DNA from: Verticillium longisporum
Lineage: Eukaryota; Ascomycota; Sordariomycetes; Glomerellales; Plectosphaerellaceae
Reading direction: 5' to 3'
DNA length: 64,000 nt
Assembly (NCBI GenBank): GCA_019188255.1
Contig: JAETXT010000007.1
Coordinates: 1,860,001 to 1,924,000 of the forward strand
The translations under genes were made by a program, and so were the position numbers. The notes beneath the pieces are model-generated. The model saw only the letters and a list, made by a program, of their open reading frames with translations. It was not told the DNA's origin and made no database searches. Within the stretch, counting starts at the first letter, position 1, and each line of letters starts with the position of its first letter. Of the stretch, positions 1 through 12,213 are shown one piece after another.

Positions 1-3000
1 CCTGGGTAGGACAACCTTGACCATGGTGTTGTCACACAAGGTACGGCGTGTTCCCGGCAAAGCCATGGGCGAATGTCAAGGTCCGACGTGCTTTATTTGA
101 CGCATCACAAACCTGTCCTCTGGGAATAGATCAAGGGACAAGGTGCGGGAGGGGCCTGATTCTGTGAGAGGCAGAGGGTTTGCAAGCCGTCAATATCTGG
201 GACAAGGCGCCAATCGGTCTTGTACGAGGGGGACGATGATGAACAAACGCCTCGAGGCTGACAACGGCCTATTGGTGCAATCCTCCACCACCGACGCCGA
301 GCCCCTGACTTGGAAGTTTCAACGGCAGCGGCAAGTTGTGGCGGCGCCTCGTGAAGAACGCACCACGCAATGGCTTGCGAAGGCTAGCTGCGGTATCACA
401 GGCTTGGCCATCGTGAAAGGAAGGTCCCTCGACTCTGATCCGCGAGTCTGCGATGGCGAAGCATCTTACACCATCTGCGTAGCGGCTTGCGTGAAGAGAG
501 TCAGAGAAGGTATCAAGCCAAGATCGTTATCGATCTCATGATCGTCAGGCTGCGATGCCTGGGTGATGCCGGCCCAAGCCAGATGGGGCAGCAGCTGAAG
601 CGTGGCGATCAGGATCCCGGGGTAACGTCGCTGATGGTGTGCGAGTGTCGACTGCCGAGCGCCAAAGTAGGTGCTAAGATCTGTGCCTGCTGTATTGAGA
701 AGGCGCCCTTTGTCACGCGAGAATAGCCAAGTCCGAGGCGAGTTGTACCACCTACTGGATGTAGAAAACATGACCCTTGTGCTCTTTTACCGTTGCCGGT
801 GGCAAACGCCTGAGGAGCCATCTGCATCAACGAAGCAATGGAGGATGTGACCTAAGCCAGGGGGTTCATCACATCGACTGAGCCAAGGCTGCGACGGGAT
901 TGTTGTCGATGTTATTGTTAGCTCGGATTAGCGGAGATCAAGTATATGATTTCCCGGGCAAGCTGCGGCACTTTTGTGGAGCGAAGAGAGGAGTCTGCAG
1001 GGCACCAAACTTCCTTCATGTCGCGATGAATGAGTGAGGCCTCTCAATCGAGATGTTGTGCCGGAGCCTAGGGTTGAGCCGAGTCGTCATAAGTCTGTCT
1101 GACTGAGCTGGAGCATCAGGAAGGTCCTGAAGTCCAGTGCACGCATCAGTCAGACGGAATGAGCACCTCCGAGACGTCTTCCAGAAGCAGAGAAGAAGCC
1201 CGCAATTAGCACAAGGCGACAGCGACCGCTTCGGCGCTGAAGCAGTCATGGGGGAGAGGAGGTGACTCTGCAGCAGGTTCTAAAGCGTGTCTTAGCCCCG
1301 AGGCACAACGTCGATGGCGTGCTGCGGAAGCGGCATTGCGGGCGTGAGCGATGGGCATGGGGACGCATCCTCACCAGATTGTGGCGCGGGCCGCATCGTG
1401 CATGAGATATCGTGGGGGGCGCCTGTTGGGCCTGTAGATGGAGAGACACCCGGCTAGGAGCCCAGGTACTGTAAGCTTCTGGACCTGTCACGTACAGTGG
1501 CCGCGGGCTCGTCGAGGGTCGGGCATAAGGGGTTGGCGATGAACGAGACGGGAAGGTGCCGGGATGAAGCCAGCGGAGGCGGAGCTTCAGTCCAGCTCGA
1601 GTGCGGCGTGGTTGACAAGCTTCGGATGCCATCAGAGGTGATAAGCTGGCAAGGAACGCGTCGCGCTAGAGAGGCTTGGTGCCGAATGGATCGGCAGTCG
1701 CGCATCGATGGCCTGGTCAGGCACGTCAATAGTCTTGTCCTAGGCTTGCGAGCGGTTGAGGGGATCTCGACATTGTCAAGCTTGGCTCAGGGTCGGGCGG
1801 CTACATGTGTGCTTGGCTGTCAGGTTAGGTGGTCAAAGGATGGATGCAATCGCAATCTGGTGCAGGTTGAGGTGCTTGTCGATGGAACGGTCTTACTCAG
1901 CCGTCCTAGTCCGGATCTGGTGCCCGATGGAGATCATGGCGGTACGCCGATCCATTCGGCTCACAAGCAGGGAAGGAAGTACCGAACGAGATCGTGCTCA
2001 GTGCCCCAGACCCAATCGGCTTATCAAGACAGCGCCATCAATGAATGAAGGGGGTGGAGAGCTGTACCATGTACATGTAGTGGATCTTACAGGGCATCTG
2101 AGCCCAGGAGGAAGGGGCCAGGAGGCATCTACGTCTTGACACTGTGTCCCGCGGCTTCAGAGCGCGATAGTACAGTGCAAACCACGCGATCAGCTGTCAA
2201 AAATGCAGGCGTTTCTCAAGGAGGGGCAGTCCCCCGTCGAGCCAGGAGCATTCGGGCCCACTGAAGAAACATGCGCTGCAGCAAGCCAGGTCATTGCTCC
2301 TGGGCTTCCTCCTTTCTGCCCTGCCCCTCTCTCCCTTCCTCTTCCACCCATCTGTCACCTCAACACCATGACCAGCATCACCTGATGCCATCTCGCGTCA
2401 TGACTGGCAGCATCTCTGTGGACCACTCACCGCTGCCGAGTGAGCATCTTCCATCAAGCTCTATGCTTCGTCTAGCCACCTGCAGTGTAACACCTCCGCA
2501 CAGTGGAACATAACTGTGAAGACTTCAGCTGTATGCCAAACAAACACCTGCCTTTTCTATGGCACCGGACGACATCATTTACCTGCTGCTCAATGAGTCT
2601 CCGGCGAGGGGCTGATCAAATGCGCCTCTGGATCCAATGAGGACTGCCCCTTAGGCCTCTGCTACGTCACTACACATCCTCTCAACACGTGCAGTCATAA
2701 GTTACTAACGCGGGGCCAAGATACCATGAACGACTAAACAGTGAAGAGCATACCCCAAAGACGACCCTCTAATTTGTCGCCATACTACGGCTTCTGTTCA
2801 CCATCGCTATTGGGCATGCCCGTTGCTTTCGAGAGCCAGACGCTGATCGTTATGGTCACGTAGAGCGGATTGACTGCCCAAAGAGGAAGGCCATTCACAT
2901 GTCCAATCCCAGCCTGCATCGAACACCGTCCTTGAGCGTTCCCCAGTATCAACCATTCGCTGGCTGAAACACGCTTCTGTCAAGAAAGGAAAGCCTGGCT

Positions 3001-4230
3001 ACCCTACCACGCATCCATCTGGTAGGGCCAGCCTCTGGAGGAGTGTCGACCTCAGCACACCATGGCCAGCAGGGTACCTACAGAGGGCCAAGTCAACCTT
3101 GGTTCTTGATTGGACTAATGTAGATCATGGGCCGGGCCAGGCCTTTTCAGCACACCTATTCTATATTCTACGCAGTAGGGATCTTGCCGTCTGAATAGTC
3201 CGGATCTCCTGATCGCCCGCCTCCTTCTTCCCGTGGTTCGCCCTGGTTGCCTCCTCAGGATCCCCCTGGGGAGTGGCATGGCAAGGCATGTCCCTGCTCA
3301 CGGCACCGGGTTTCATGTCTTGGAAGTACAGTCTGGGAAGGCTGTGATGCCCGAAGGTTGTACAGCTCGACATGTTATGAGCCTGCCGCTTTGTCTACGC
3401 AACTCAATTGCCATCTCTTGTTCGATTAGCTGAGGCGAAAGAGCATCAGAGATCCTGCACCATCAAACTTTGGCCGGTTTCCTATTGCTCATGCCCGACG
3501 AGTCGGCCTCAACTGCCGGTATCACCACTTCGTTCAGTTCAAGTACCCGCAGCGCCGCCCCGCCACAGACCCTACCCAATCGAACGTTGTGCAACTGCAC
3601 ATGGTTGAAGGGCCTTGAGGAATGGAGAACCTGTGTGACAGCTCATTGCGAGCAGGCAGGACTGGCAAATGGATGGCCAAGACATCTGCAGTCCCTCAGC
3701 TTAGCGCCAGCTCTATTACAGGCACGCGCACCTGATAGCCTCGTTGCATTGCCAAGTAGCTACGTGCTGTACGTTGTCGACTTGCCCCGGCATCTGCAAG
3801 TCGGCCTCGTCGCGCTACTCGTCTCCTTCCCCGCCTCTGGACGTCGCCAACTTCCTCTTTGATGGGGCCCCTCCGCATCCTCGACGTGCTAGACGCCTTG
3901 GTCACGGAATACCCATGTGCTTCGTCTCCTTCCCCTTTGCGCATCGTGTTATCGACGACATCTGCGTGCCACTCGCGTCATGGTATGGCTGTCTGGAAGA
4001 GGAAGCTCATGGCAGCCCGGCTCCAGGCTTTTGGACCCTCTCGCCTGTGGCTTGAGCCTGAGACACGATCCTGGCGTGGCATCGTGCAACCGCTCGGCAT
4101 CATGTCGTGAGGCGACCGCGCTATTGACGCCATGCCCGACTCAGTGCCGTTGCTGTTTTGGCTCTACGGCGTAGTAGTTGAGAATCATGATGCACTGCAA
4201 GGAGCTCGACAAATTCGCTGTCCTGGTCAG
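1..4230. other. No recognisable gene (left flank)
   Basis: No open frame in this stretch gives a recognisable protein family, a plausible fungal exon series or convincing coding bias. The longest frames, about 130 to 180 codons, read as low-complexity or random sequence. I see no tRNA and no long repeat. The last few hundred bases should hold the promoter of the subtilase that starts at 4347. Confidence 0.5.
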
Positions 4231-4240
4231 CTATATAAGA
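4231..4240 (+). promoter_or_regulatory. TATA box of the subtilase gene
   Basis: CTATATAAGA lies 107 bases upstream of the subtilase start codon, at the usual distance for a TATA element with a short 5' leader. A strong TATA box suits an inducible secreted protease gene. Confidence 0.6.
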
Positions 4241-4346
4241 GGTGGCCTTCATCCTCGATGATAATGCCTCCTCTCTTCACCCAGCCTCATCTCAGCATCA
4301 GCAACATCATCTACCGGTATCTTCTCATCGTCTCACTGTCATCAAA

Positions 4347-5686
<1,340 letters not shown>

Positions 5687-6913
5687 GTGGCTAACACATT
5701 CTGACAAGCTGAGTCAGAAAGCAGGCCTCTTCGCCCAAGGGACATTGAAAAGCCCTCGGGTGATGGCGAGAAGAATGGTGATACGTAACAGTGTTGCCTA
5801 GAGAGGAAGGATCCGGCGTGGCTGGAGACCGAGGAACGGGTGGTTGTTTCTAGACAGACTGGCGTTCCTTTGTTCTCCTCAGCCATTCATCAACTGCGTG
5901 CTTGAGAGATGCAATGTTCGTCGCACAGAGTTTGGGTGGTAGATCGACTAGTTTGCCGCGAAATTGATATTTGTTGGTTTGGAATCATCGCTGCCTTGTC
6001 TCCTGAATGTGTCTTTGACTTGATGGAATTGACAAACGCTATGCGGGTTTAGCCTTCCTTCTCCGGCCCCATCATCTGGTATTGTGGATGAAAGCTCGTC
6101 GAGTAGCTCGCTTTCAGGTATGGCATTGACGATGCTCCTCCATCGTTTGTTATATCGCGATCTTGGCAGCGTTTGCTACCTGTTCCGAGCTGCCCGAGTC
6201 CCGACCTCCTGAAATGTAAAACTGGGGTAACTTTACCATCGCAAGGATTTCAGCTGTCATCATGTTTCTGGTTACCCTCATCAAAACCAACGACATCAGA
6301 GGTGGCACTTGTCGTCTTGCGGCTCAAAGTGGAGAAATAGTCCGACTGGATCCCAGGCGAGTAATAGCCCGCTTGATCCTGGGGGAGCGTGATTGATGTG
6401 ATCAGATCTACTTCTGGCTGCAGGTCGGGACGGGCGATCCGAAGTCAGTGGGACGATGTCGAATACGAGGTACTGACAAGGGGCCATGACTCGGTGTCCT
6501 CAGCGTGTTCAAGGTGGACCTCAGGACGAGAGATCAGACACTGAGGGTATACCCCATTTCTTTGCTGGATGCACTGTTTGTGACATGCCGTAAGAGGCCG
6601 CTACCTTCAATCTTGGTCTTGGTGATTGCGTACGGAATTATTGTGTTAGAGTTTCTTGCGGACTATGAGGCTGCAAGGTTGGCGTGGCAGTGACAGTGAC
6701 GTGAGACCATCGTCTGGTGCACGCTACAGTTTGTATCTACATGACGAATATCCGAAGTTTGGTTTGCTGGTTTTCATATGTCTTTCGCGCGTACAGTGGT
6801 ATTGTGGAAGCGTCTCGTCTGTTGGGAATGAGGTCGGAATTGACTTGAGCTCCCATGTCTTTGTGACATGAGTCAATTATCCGTCACGGACTCTCAACCA
6901 ACAAGGTCCCACT
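5687..6913. other. Intergenic, no recognisable gene
   Basis: This is the 3' flank of the subtilase gene followed by moderately AT-rich sequence. The open frames of 60 to 70 codons show no family signature. I see nothing else here. Confidence 0.5.
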
Positions 6914-6945
6914 GGTCCAATGGTCTAATGGTCTAATGGTCTAAT
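6914..6945 (+). repeat. Four tandem 8-mers at the 5' end of tRNA-Gln
   Basis: Units are GGTCCAAT (6914-6921) and three copies of GGTCTAAT (6922-6929, 6930-6937, 6938-6945), running directly into GGTTATGAC of the D-arm. A normal tRNA-Gln would need only one acceptor unit and one D-arm unit, so 16 extra bases are present. Confidence 0.95.
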
Positions 6946-7001
6946 GGTTATGACTGCGGATTCTGATTCCGCCAGCCCAGGTTCGATTCCTGGTTGGACC
7001 T
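6930..7001 (+). tRNA. tRNA-Gln (CTG anticodon)
   Basis: The sequence folds as a 72-nt cloverleaf: acceptor 5' strand GGTCTAA (6930-6936) pairs with TTGGACC (6994-7000) with one G-U wobble. The D-arm is at 6939-6954, the anticodon stem GCGGA/TCCGC encloses the loop TTCTGAT with anticodon CTG at 6963-6965, and the T-arm is CCAGG/CCTGG with B box GGTTCGATTCC. The discriminator is T7001, and a T4 run at 7013-7016 can end Pol III transcription. An alternative 5' end at 6914 (GGTCCAA, perfect pairing) would leave 16 extra bases in the D-arm region. Three overlapping A-box matches (TGGTCTAATGG) begin at 6921, 6929 and 6937. Identity is firm; the exact 5' end is not. Confidence 0.88.
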
Positions 7002-8286
7002 GATGCATCATCTTTTGACTTTTGTCAACTGAGAGAGTTGTGACCATGTCCATGAACGTCAATTTTTTAAAAATTGTCTAATGGCCAAGCGATCATCTGC
7101 GAGCCTGTTCTCACCCATGAGTATCATGCCTTCTTCTCTCTCTCTCAGTATCCCTTTACGTTGTCGGAGAGATAAGAGTGTGCCCAAGATAATAGTGTAG
7201 CTGCCTCGTCGATGAATTGACAGCAGACGAAGATTTGAAATCTACCATCTCACTGAACAGGACGGCCTGAAATGCTCCTTCCGAGGTGGCCGAAAAAGTA
7301 GGCACAATAATCTGCTGTGTAACGCGACTAGTTTCCTGCAGCGATGATTTCGATGTCCACGCCATTATCCTCATAAGCACTGGGCGGAATGTTGCCCAAG
7401 TTGCCCACCAGCACCGACCGTGATGTTGCCTACGTTTCGCACAAGGCCGGATCGCCGCACCAGAATCTCAAGACGACCTGACAATCAGCGAATTTCATCA
7501 AACATGCCAACAACCATCTTACGTCACATGCACGGTATTCATTATTAGAAAATACTCTCATAGCATCTATCCCACGTCTCGCTGTACCAAATGCAAGGCT
7601 GCAAGTACTCTCGACACGAGACTACGCGACCGCAAGCCAGGAAATGCAGCACTCACCAAACCGTTCGAGCAACGAAGCACAAGACAAACGCATAAACGCC
7701 TTGCAGAATAAACTTGATACGTCCCTCCTCATTACGGACGACAGCCGAAGAATCGCAACACGGGCAGCGCGGGCGAACCTGCAAGTCACTCGCCCTCGCC
7801 TCTCCACCAATATGCACCTGACCACATCACCCGCGATACCTCGCGCGACATCACCCGGGCGCATCACGCAGGCGCGCCGGCCAGACCACAAAAGACGCGA
7901 GCCCCACCGGGTTAAAAGACATGGGTATCACGATTGGGATGGGGGACATCGACAAAACGGAGGTGAATCGAAATAGATATACCTTGCAAGGAGCGTGTCG
8001 TCCGCAAGTGGGAGACGAAACAAGGCTATACAGCCAGCGGCTGACTTGGGGGCCTGGTCACTGGTTAGCGGAACGAGATCACGACTTGAACCAGTCCGTC
8101 TGTCACGAAGCTGGCATAAAACATGTTAAACCAAGACAGCGCAAATCACCAACACACAGAGATAGTCAAGTAGCAGCAGGTGTCAAGAAAAATCAAATCA
8201 TGAGGCTCGTAGAGTACAGGTATGTACAGCTGGGTACGGGGGTATAAGTTTGCGGGCCCTCCCTTCTCTGCCCGCCTCTCCTCGTG
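7002..8286. other. Intergenic, no recognisable gene
   Basis: The stretch lies between tRNA-Gln and the 3' end of the next gene. Short open frames show no domain. I see nothing here beyond the Pol III T-run just after the tRNA. Confidence 0.5.
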
Positions 8287-9441
8287 CTAGTCCAATCCAC
8301 GTCTCCGCCCCTTGGCTCTTGTCCGTGACGTGTCCGGGAGGGGTTTCGATATGCGGCTGGACGCCTCGTCGGGCGTACGACGAAGTGTTTTGCTGCCTCT
8401 GTATGGGCTGCTGCTGCGATAGGTGCGCGGGCTTGGTGAGTTCTCCCGGCGAGTATGATAGGTGGTGGAAGGAATGTGACGGAGGGTGGGTAACTGTTTG
8501 AGGTCGAGATAAGATGAAGTGATGGGGGGTTCTTGCTTAGGGGAAGGTGTATCCATCTCGATCGACTCGACGATGGTGTCGAAGATATCAGTAGGGCACT
8601 GGGCTTCAAAGTCCTCTTCTTCGTAAAGCTCGTCGGCGTGGTGGCTCTCGACGAGATCCGAAATCGACGTCGCGAGCGAGTCGGGATCGTCCGACTGCGA
8701 CGTCTCTTCGTCTTCGTGATCGTCGTCAAGGTGACGGCGAAACGCGTCCGATTCGGAACCCGAAAAGGACAGCGACCGAGCAGGCGTCAGACGAGCCAGG
8801 GTAAAGTCATGATCGTGCAGATCAGTAGGAGATGAGGGGGACGAGTCATCTTGGGTGGTCATGGATCGAGGAGAAGGAGGAAGATCGGCGTCTGCGGCCA
8901 TGTTGATACAGAAAGGTTCGCGGGTCATGAAACGCTTCTCGTCATCGTCAGGAAAGAAGTAAGGACCGCTCTCGGCATCATCGTCGAGACTACTTGGGTT
9001 GGTGCTTGCCACGCTGTACTGGTCAAAAGAGGAGGCGGTAGACGCGGTGTCGTGAAAGACGTGTCGGTCGAGATAGCCCTCGGGAAGGTAACTGGAAAAG
9101 TATCGTACAAGCGAGTCGAGCGAACGCGTCCGAAAGAGCTGGACGGCGAAAGACCACTGCTCCGTCCCAATGAGCTTCGGGTTGGCGATGATCTCTACAC
9201 CGGCCAGCTCGAGCGAGTCGTCGAGCTCACGAAGACGTTGAACGCGTCGCTCGGCCATGCGGCGATGGAACTCGTCCTCGGTGCGGGAGTCGCTGGAGAT
9301 CTCGAAAACATCGTGGTGGAAGGCTTCAGGGTCTTGAATGGAAGAAGGAAAGGTGTTGTATTGGTCATGCAGCTTGGTGAAGAGGTCAGCCCTCTTCATG
9401 CCAAACTTCCAGGCGGGCCAGGCGTAGCCTGGGTCGTCCAT
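8287..9441 (-). CDS. Conserved fungal protein of unknown function
   Basis: This is a single exon of 384 codons. I place the start at the ATG giving MDDPGYAWPAWKFG (9441), because the in-frame extension up to 9795 is low-complexity Pro/Ser/His sequence, whereas this N-terminus reads as a conserved folded segment. Residues 1 to about 130 look structured and helical, with AWPAWKFGMKRADLFTKLHD, QDPEAFHHDVFEIS and NPKLIGTEQWSFAVQLFR. The rest is disordered, Ser/Asp/Glu-rich and ends in a basic tail (RTRAKGRRRGLD), so nuclear location or regulated binding is possible but inferred. I do not recognise a named domain or catalytic motif. No signal peptide or membrane segment is apparent. Confidence 0.75.
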   Translation of the reverse strand: MDDPGYAWPAWKFGMKRADLFTKLHDQYNTFPSSIQDPEAFHHDVFEISSDSRTEDEFHRRMAERRVQRLRELDDSLELAGVEIIANPKLIGTEQWSFAVQLFRTRSLDSLVRYFSSYLPEGYLDRHVFHDTASTASSFDQYSVASTNPSSLDDDAESGPYFFPDDDEKRFMTREPFCINMAADADLPPSPRSMTTQDDSSPSSPTDLHDHDFTLARLTPARSLSFSGSESDAFRRHLDDDHEDEETSQSDDPDSLATSISDLVESHHADELYEEEDFEAQCPTDIFDTIVESIEMDTPSPKQEPPITSSYLDLKQLPTLRHIPSTTYHTRRENSPSPRTYRSSSPYRGSKTLRRTPDEASSRISKPLPDTSRTRAKGRRRGLD

Positions 9442-12213
9442 TGCGTGTGATTGTTGTGATGGGTGCCGCCCAGGGGGTGGACGGGCTTTGTGTGTGGGTT
9501 CAGAGTAATGGTAGTAATTGTGTGCTAGTGAGGCCTGTCCTGGGAGAAGCCATTTAGACCATACTAGAACTTGTTGGAGCCATCGTGTCGGTATTCTGGA
9601 GCAGTAGTGTTCGAGCGTTGTGTGCTTGTTGATGGGCTTGTGGTGATGACAGCGGACAGTTTCCAGGGGTGGGACGAGGGAGGAGTTGGGAAAAGGCAAC
9701 GAGGGTGATCGGGGGGGGGGTCGTGCTGGGCCCGACAATGAGTGCGAAAAGTGTAACGATGAGCGAGACAGGCTCATGGGGCTGATGGGGGCCACTGGAG
9801 AAAGCCGGATGCGAGCCCGATCCGAATCTGGCTAGTGCAAGACCAGATCGGTGCTAGTGTATTTGACATCAGCGGGACATCTGCCAATGAAAAAGGCGGG
9901 TGTGGACCACCTGCATGCACCTGATGCACCTCTGGTTTGGGGGGCGCAGCAGGACTCCTGAGTCACTTCAGAGTTGGGCTCGCACTATCGCCTTTACCTG
10001 TACGCTTCGCTGACCTCTGTTAAGAGCCCTCCTAAATTCGGGGGCTGCTGGAGTCGCTCCCAAGTCCTCCGAGCTCGGAATGGCCAATGCAGGAAAACCT
10101 GCGCTACTGCAGTGGAGTGCCTGGCAGGAACCAATTATCGGATCGCCAGTGCTTCACACCCACTCACACGCCAGCCCTACACCAATCATATGGACTGTTC
10201 AGGGGTCATCTTGCATTTTGCCTTCCTTTGCACGAGCAGCCACCTCATCCTGTCCACCGCCCCCTTCGCACTTGCCGCGCTACACTGTAATACGGTCCCC
10301 AACTCTCCATTGCAACAACTTCCAATGCCACACCACCAACTGGCACAGTGCAGCCATCGGTATGGCCAGCACGTCTTCCCTCTCGCACCCGGCGCCCGCC
10401 ATGGTGATGGTTGCTGTCTGCCCTCGTGCCCGACTTCCCTGGCAGCCTGGCAACATGATAAGCAGCCTGGTCGGGCTCCTCTCCGACAACTCCGATAGGG
10501 GCTGCTGCTGTCTTTCTACCTGAGGTCCCATGAAGGTCGAGACACAGGACAGCCAGGCAGCGCGACAGCCAGCAACAGCAACAAGCTGACTCTCGTGTCA
10601 CGAGGGAGGGCTCAGTGTCTTTCCCTTGTGTCGCCCGACGTCCCTCACTGAAATCATACATTCCCCCTGCACTGATTGAAACGTTTCGCGACGCCAGAAA
10701 GATCACTCATCCCCGAGCCATGGGACCGTCGACTGACGACCGACTGACCTTGGCTTTTGGCCCCCAAACCTCATGGCCCCCAATTGTCTACAGCAATGAC
10801 GAAGCCCCCTTCTTCGGCTGACCGAGGAACCCCGTCGAAGCTCCTCAGAACACTTGACTGACTGCACGCTGCGGGCACCCTTCGTGGGGCAAGGTGCCTT
10901 GCCTTGCGTCTTGCCTTGCGTCTCGCCTCCTAAACGAGCGGAGGGGCGGGCACTACTGCTGCAACCACAGACCTTTCAAGAGGAACAACATGTCGCGCAA
11001 AGTACCTCCACTGGATTTCTAGCCCTAGACGCTACATAGTGAGGACTTGCTGAGGGGGCTGAGGCACATCACTGCCACGACAGCACCCTGAAGTTCAGCG
11101 CTTGGTGCACTAAAAAGCCCAGTTCAGGTCCCCCCCAGAACAATAGACAGAAGCCAGGCCTCCCACAGTTCCTCTCAACCAGGAGGCCCCTCGCCACAAA
11201 GAAGACACAGAAGGATTTCTTCACACGTTCTTCTTCTTCTTCAGGCGACTTGCCCTGACCTACCTATTCTCGGTCAGCCCTTTGGGACGACGTCTGCCTG
11301 TCTGCAGAAAGTGAACCTCTTATTACTGGGCGAATGCATCGGCCACACAAATAACCGCCCAGCTGCTCTCACTTTTGCCCTCACCTAAGAAGCCCCAGTC
11401 CTGTGAGCCAGGGCTAGGCAACTCACCTACCTCAGGCGACGACCGGCGGCCTCGATGACTCTATCCCCGTGAGGCTGGATTCCCCATCAGCAGGCCCTTC
11501 ATTGTCGTCCCAAGTCCTGGCCATCTGACGGCCTGTTTCTGCTTCTCTCACCTTCTCTTCCCTTCAGTCAGTCCCTGGCACACCTCTCTCCTCGACACAA
11601 GTCCATGTTCTGATCCTATTCATAAAGCATCGGTTCCTGCATTTGTACCTTGTCATTGCAGTCACAGTCATCCCCGGGTTGTTCCCCCAATTCTCATGAC
11701 TCCCCGAATCCACTGTCGCCGTTGACCCCGCGTCTGCCTGAACCCGTTCTTCATTCACACAAGCTCTCTCCCTCTCTCCGCCCAACCAACCCCGACCGTT
11801 CACGCCCGCTCGTACTTGTTGCTGCTGGTACGGCCCCTCCTACGGTGACTGTCAGCGAAACACACGGTCATTCTAACTAGGCAGCCTTGCCGAACCTAGT
11901 TTCAGGACACCATCTGGCCCCATAGCTTACCAAATATTCTCCCTTCCTTTACCCACCTTCGCCACTGCTTTGTGCGCGGGAGCAGCCTTGCGCTTCTGCG
12001 CTTCCCGTCGCTAGGCAGCACCTCAAAGCTTGGTCTCGGAGCACGACCCCCATCGCCATCCTCCTCTCATCCTGGCCCCTCATCGTCCCCATTCACGCTG
12101 CCCTCACATCCATCACAACGTCGACTCATACTCAGTTACGTTCGTTCGCTTCCCAGCGGCCGGGTGGCTAGCCGCCTGCCTCGGCCTCGGCGGGTTTGGG
12201 CACATTGCCCGCC
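9442..12213. other. Intergenic between divergent genes, no recognisable gene
   Basis: About 2.8 kb separates the unknown gene (minus strand) from the kinase-like gene (plus strand). The right half (from about 10850) is pyrimidine-rich on the plus strand, as is common in long fungal 5' leaders, and may be promoter or 5' UTR of the kinase-like gene. A short imperfect repeat of a GCCTTGCGTCT unit lies near 10898-10925. Open frames of 60 to 170 codons look random. Confidence 0.45.

Noticed and set aside
1497..2139. 183- and 127-codon plus-strand frames at 1.5-2.1 kb
   Set aside because: They have no motif, signal peptide or splice structure, and the composition is like the non-coding flank.
9442..9795. 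N-terminal extension of the unknown protein to 9795
   Set aside because: The added 118 codons are low-complexity and poorly coding-like, whereas MDDPGYAWPAWKFG starts a structured region.
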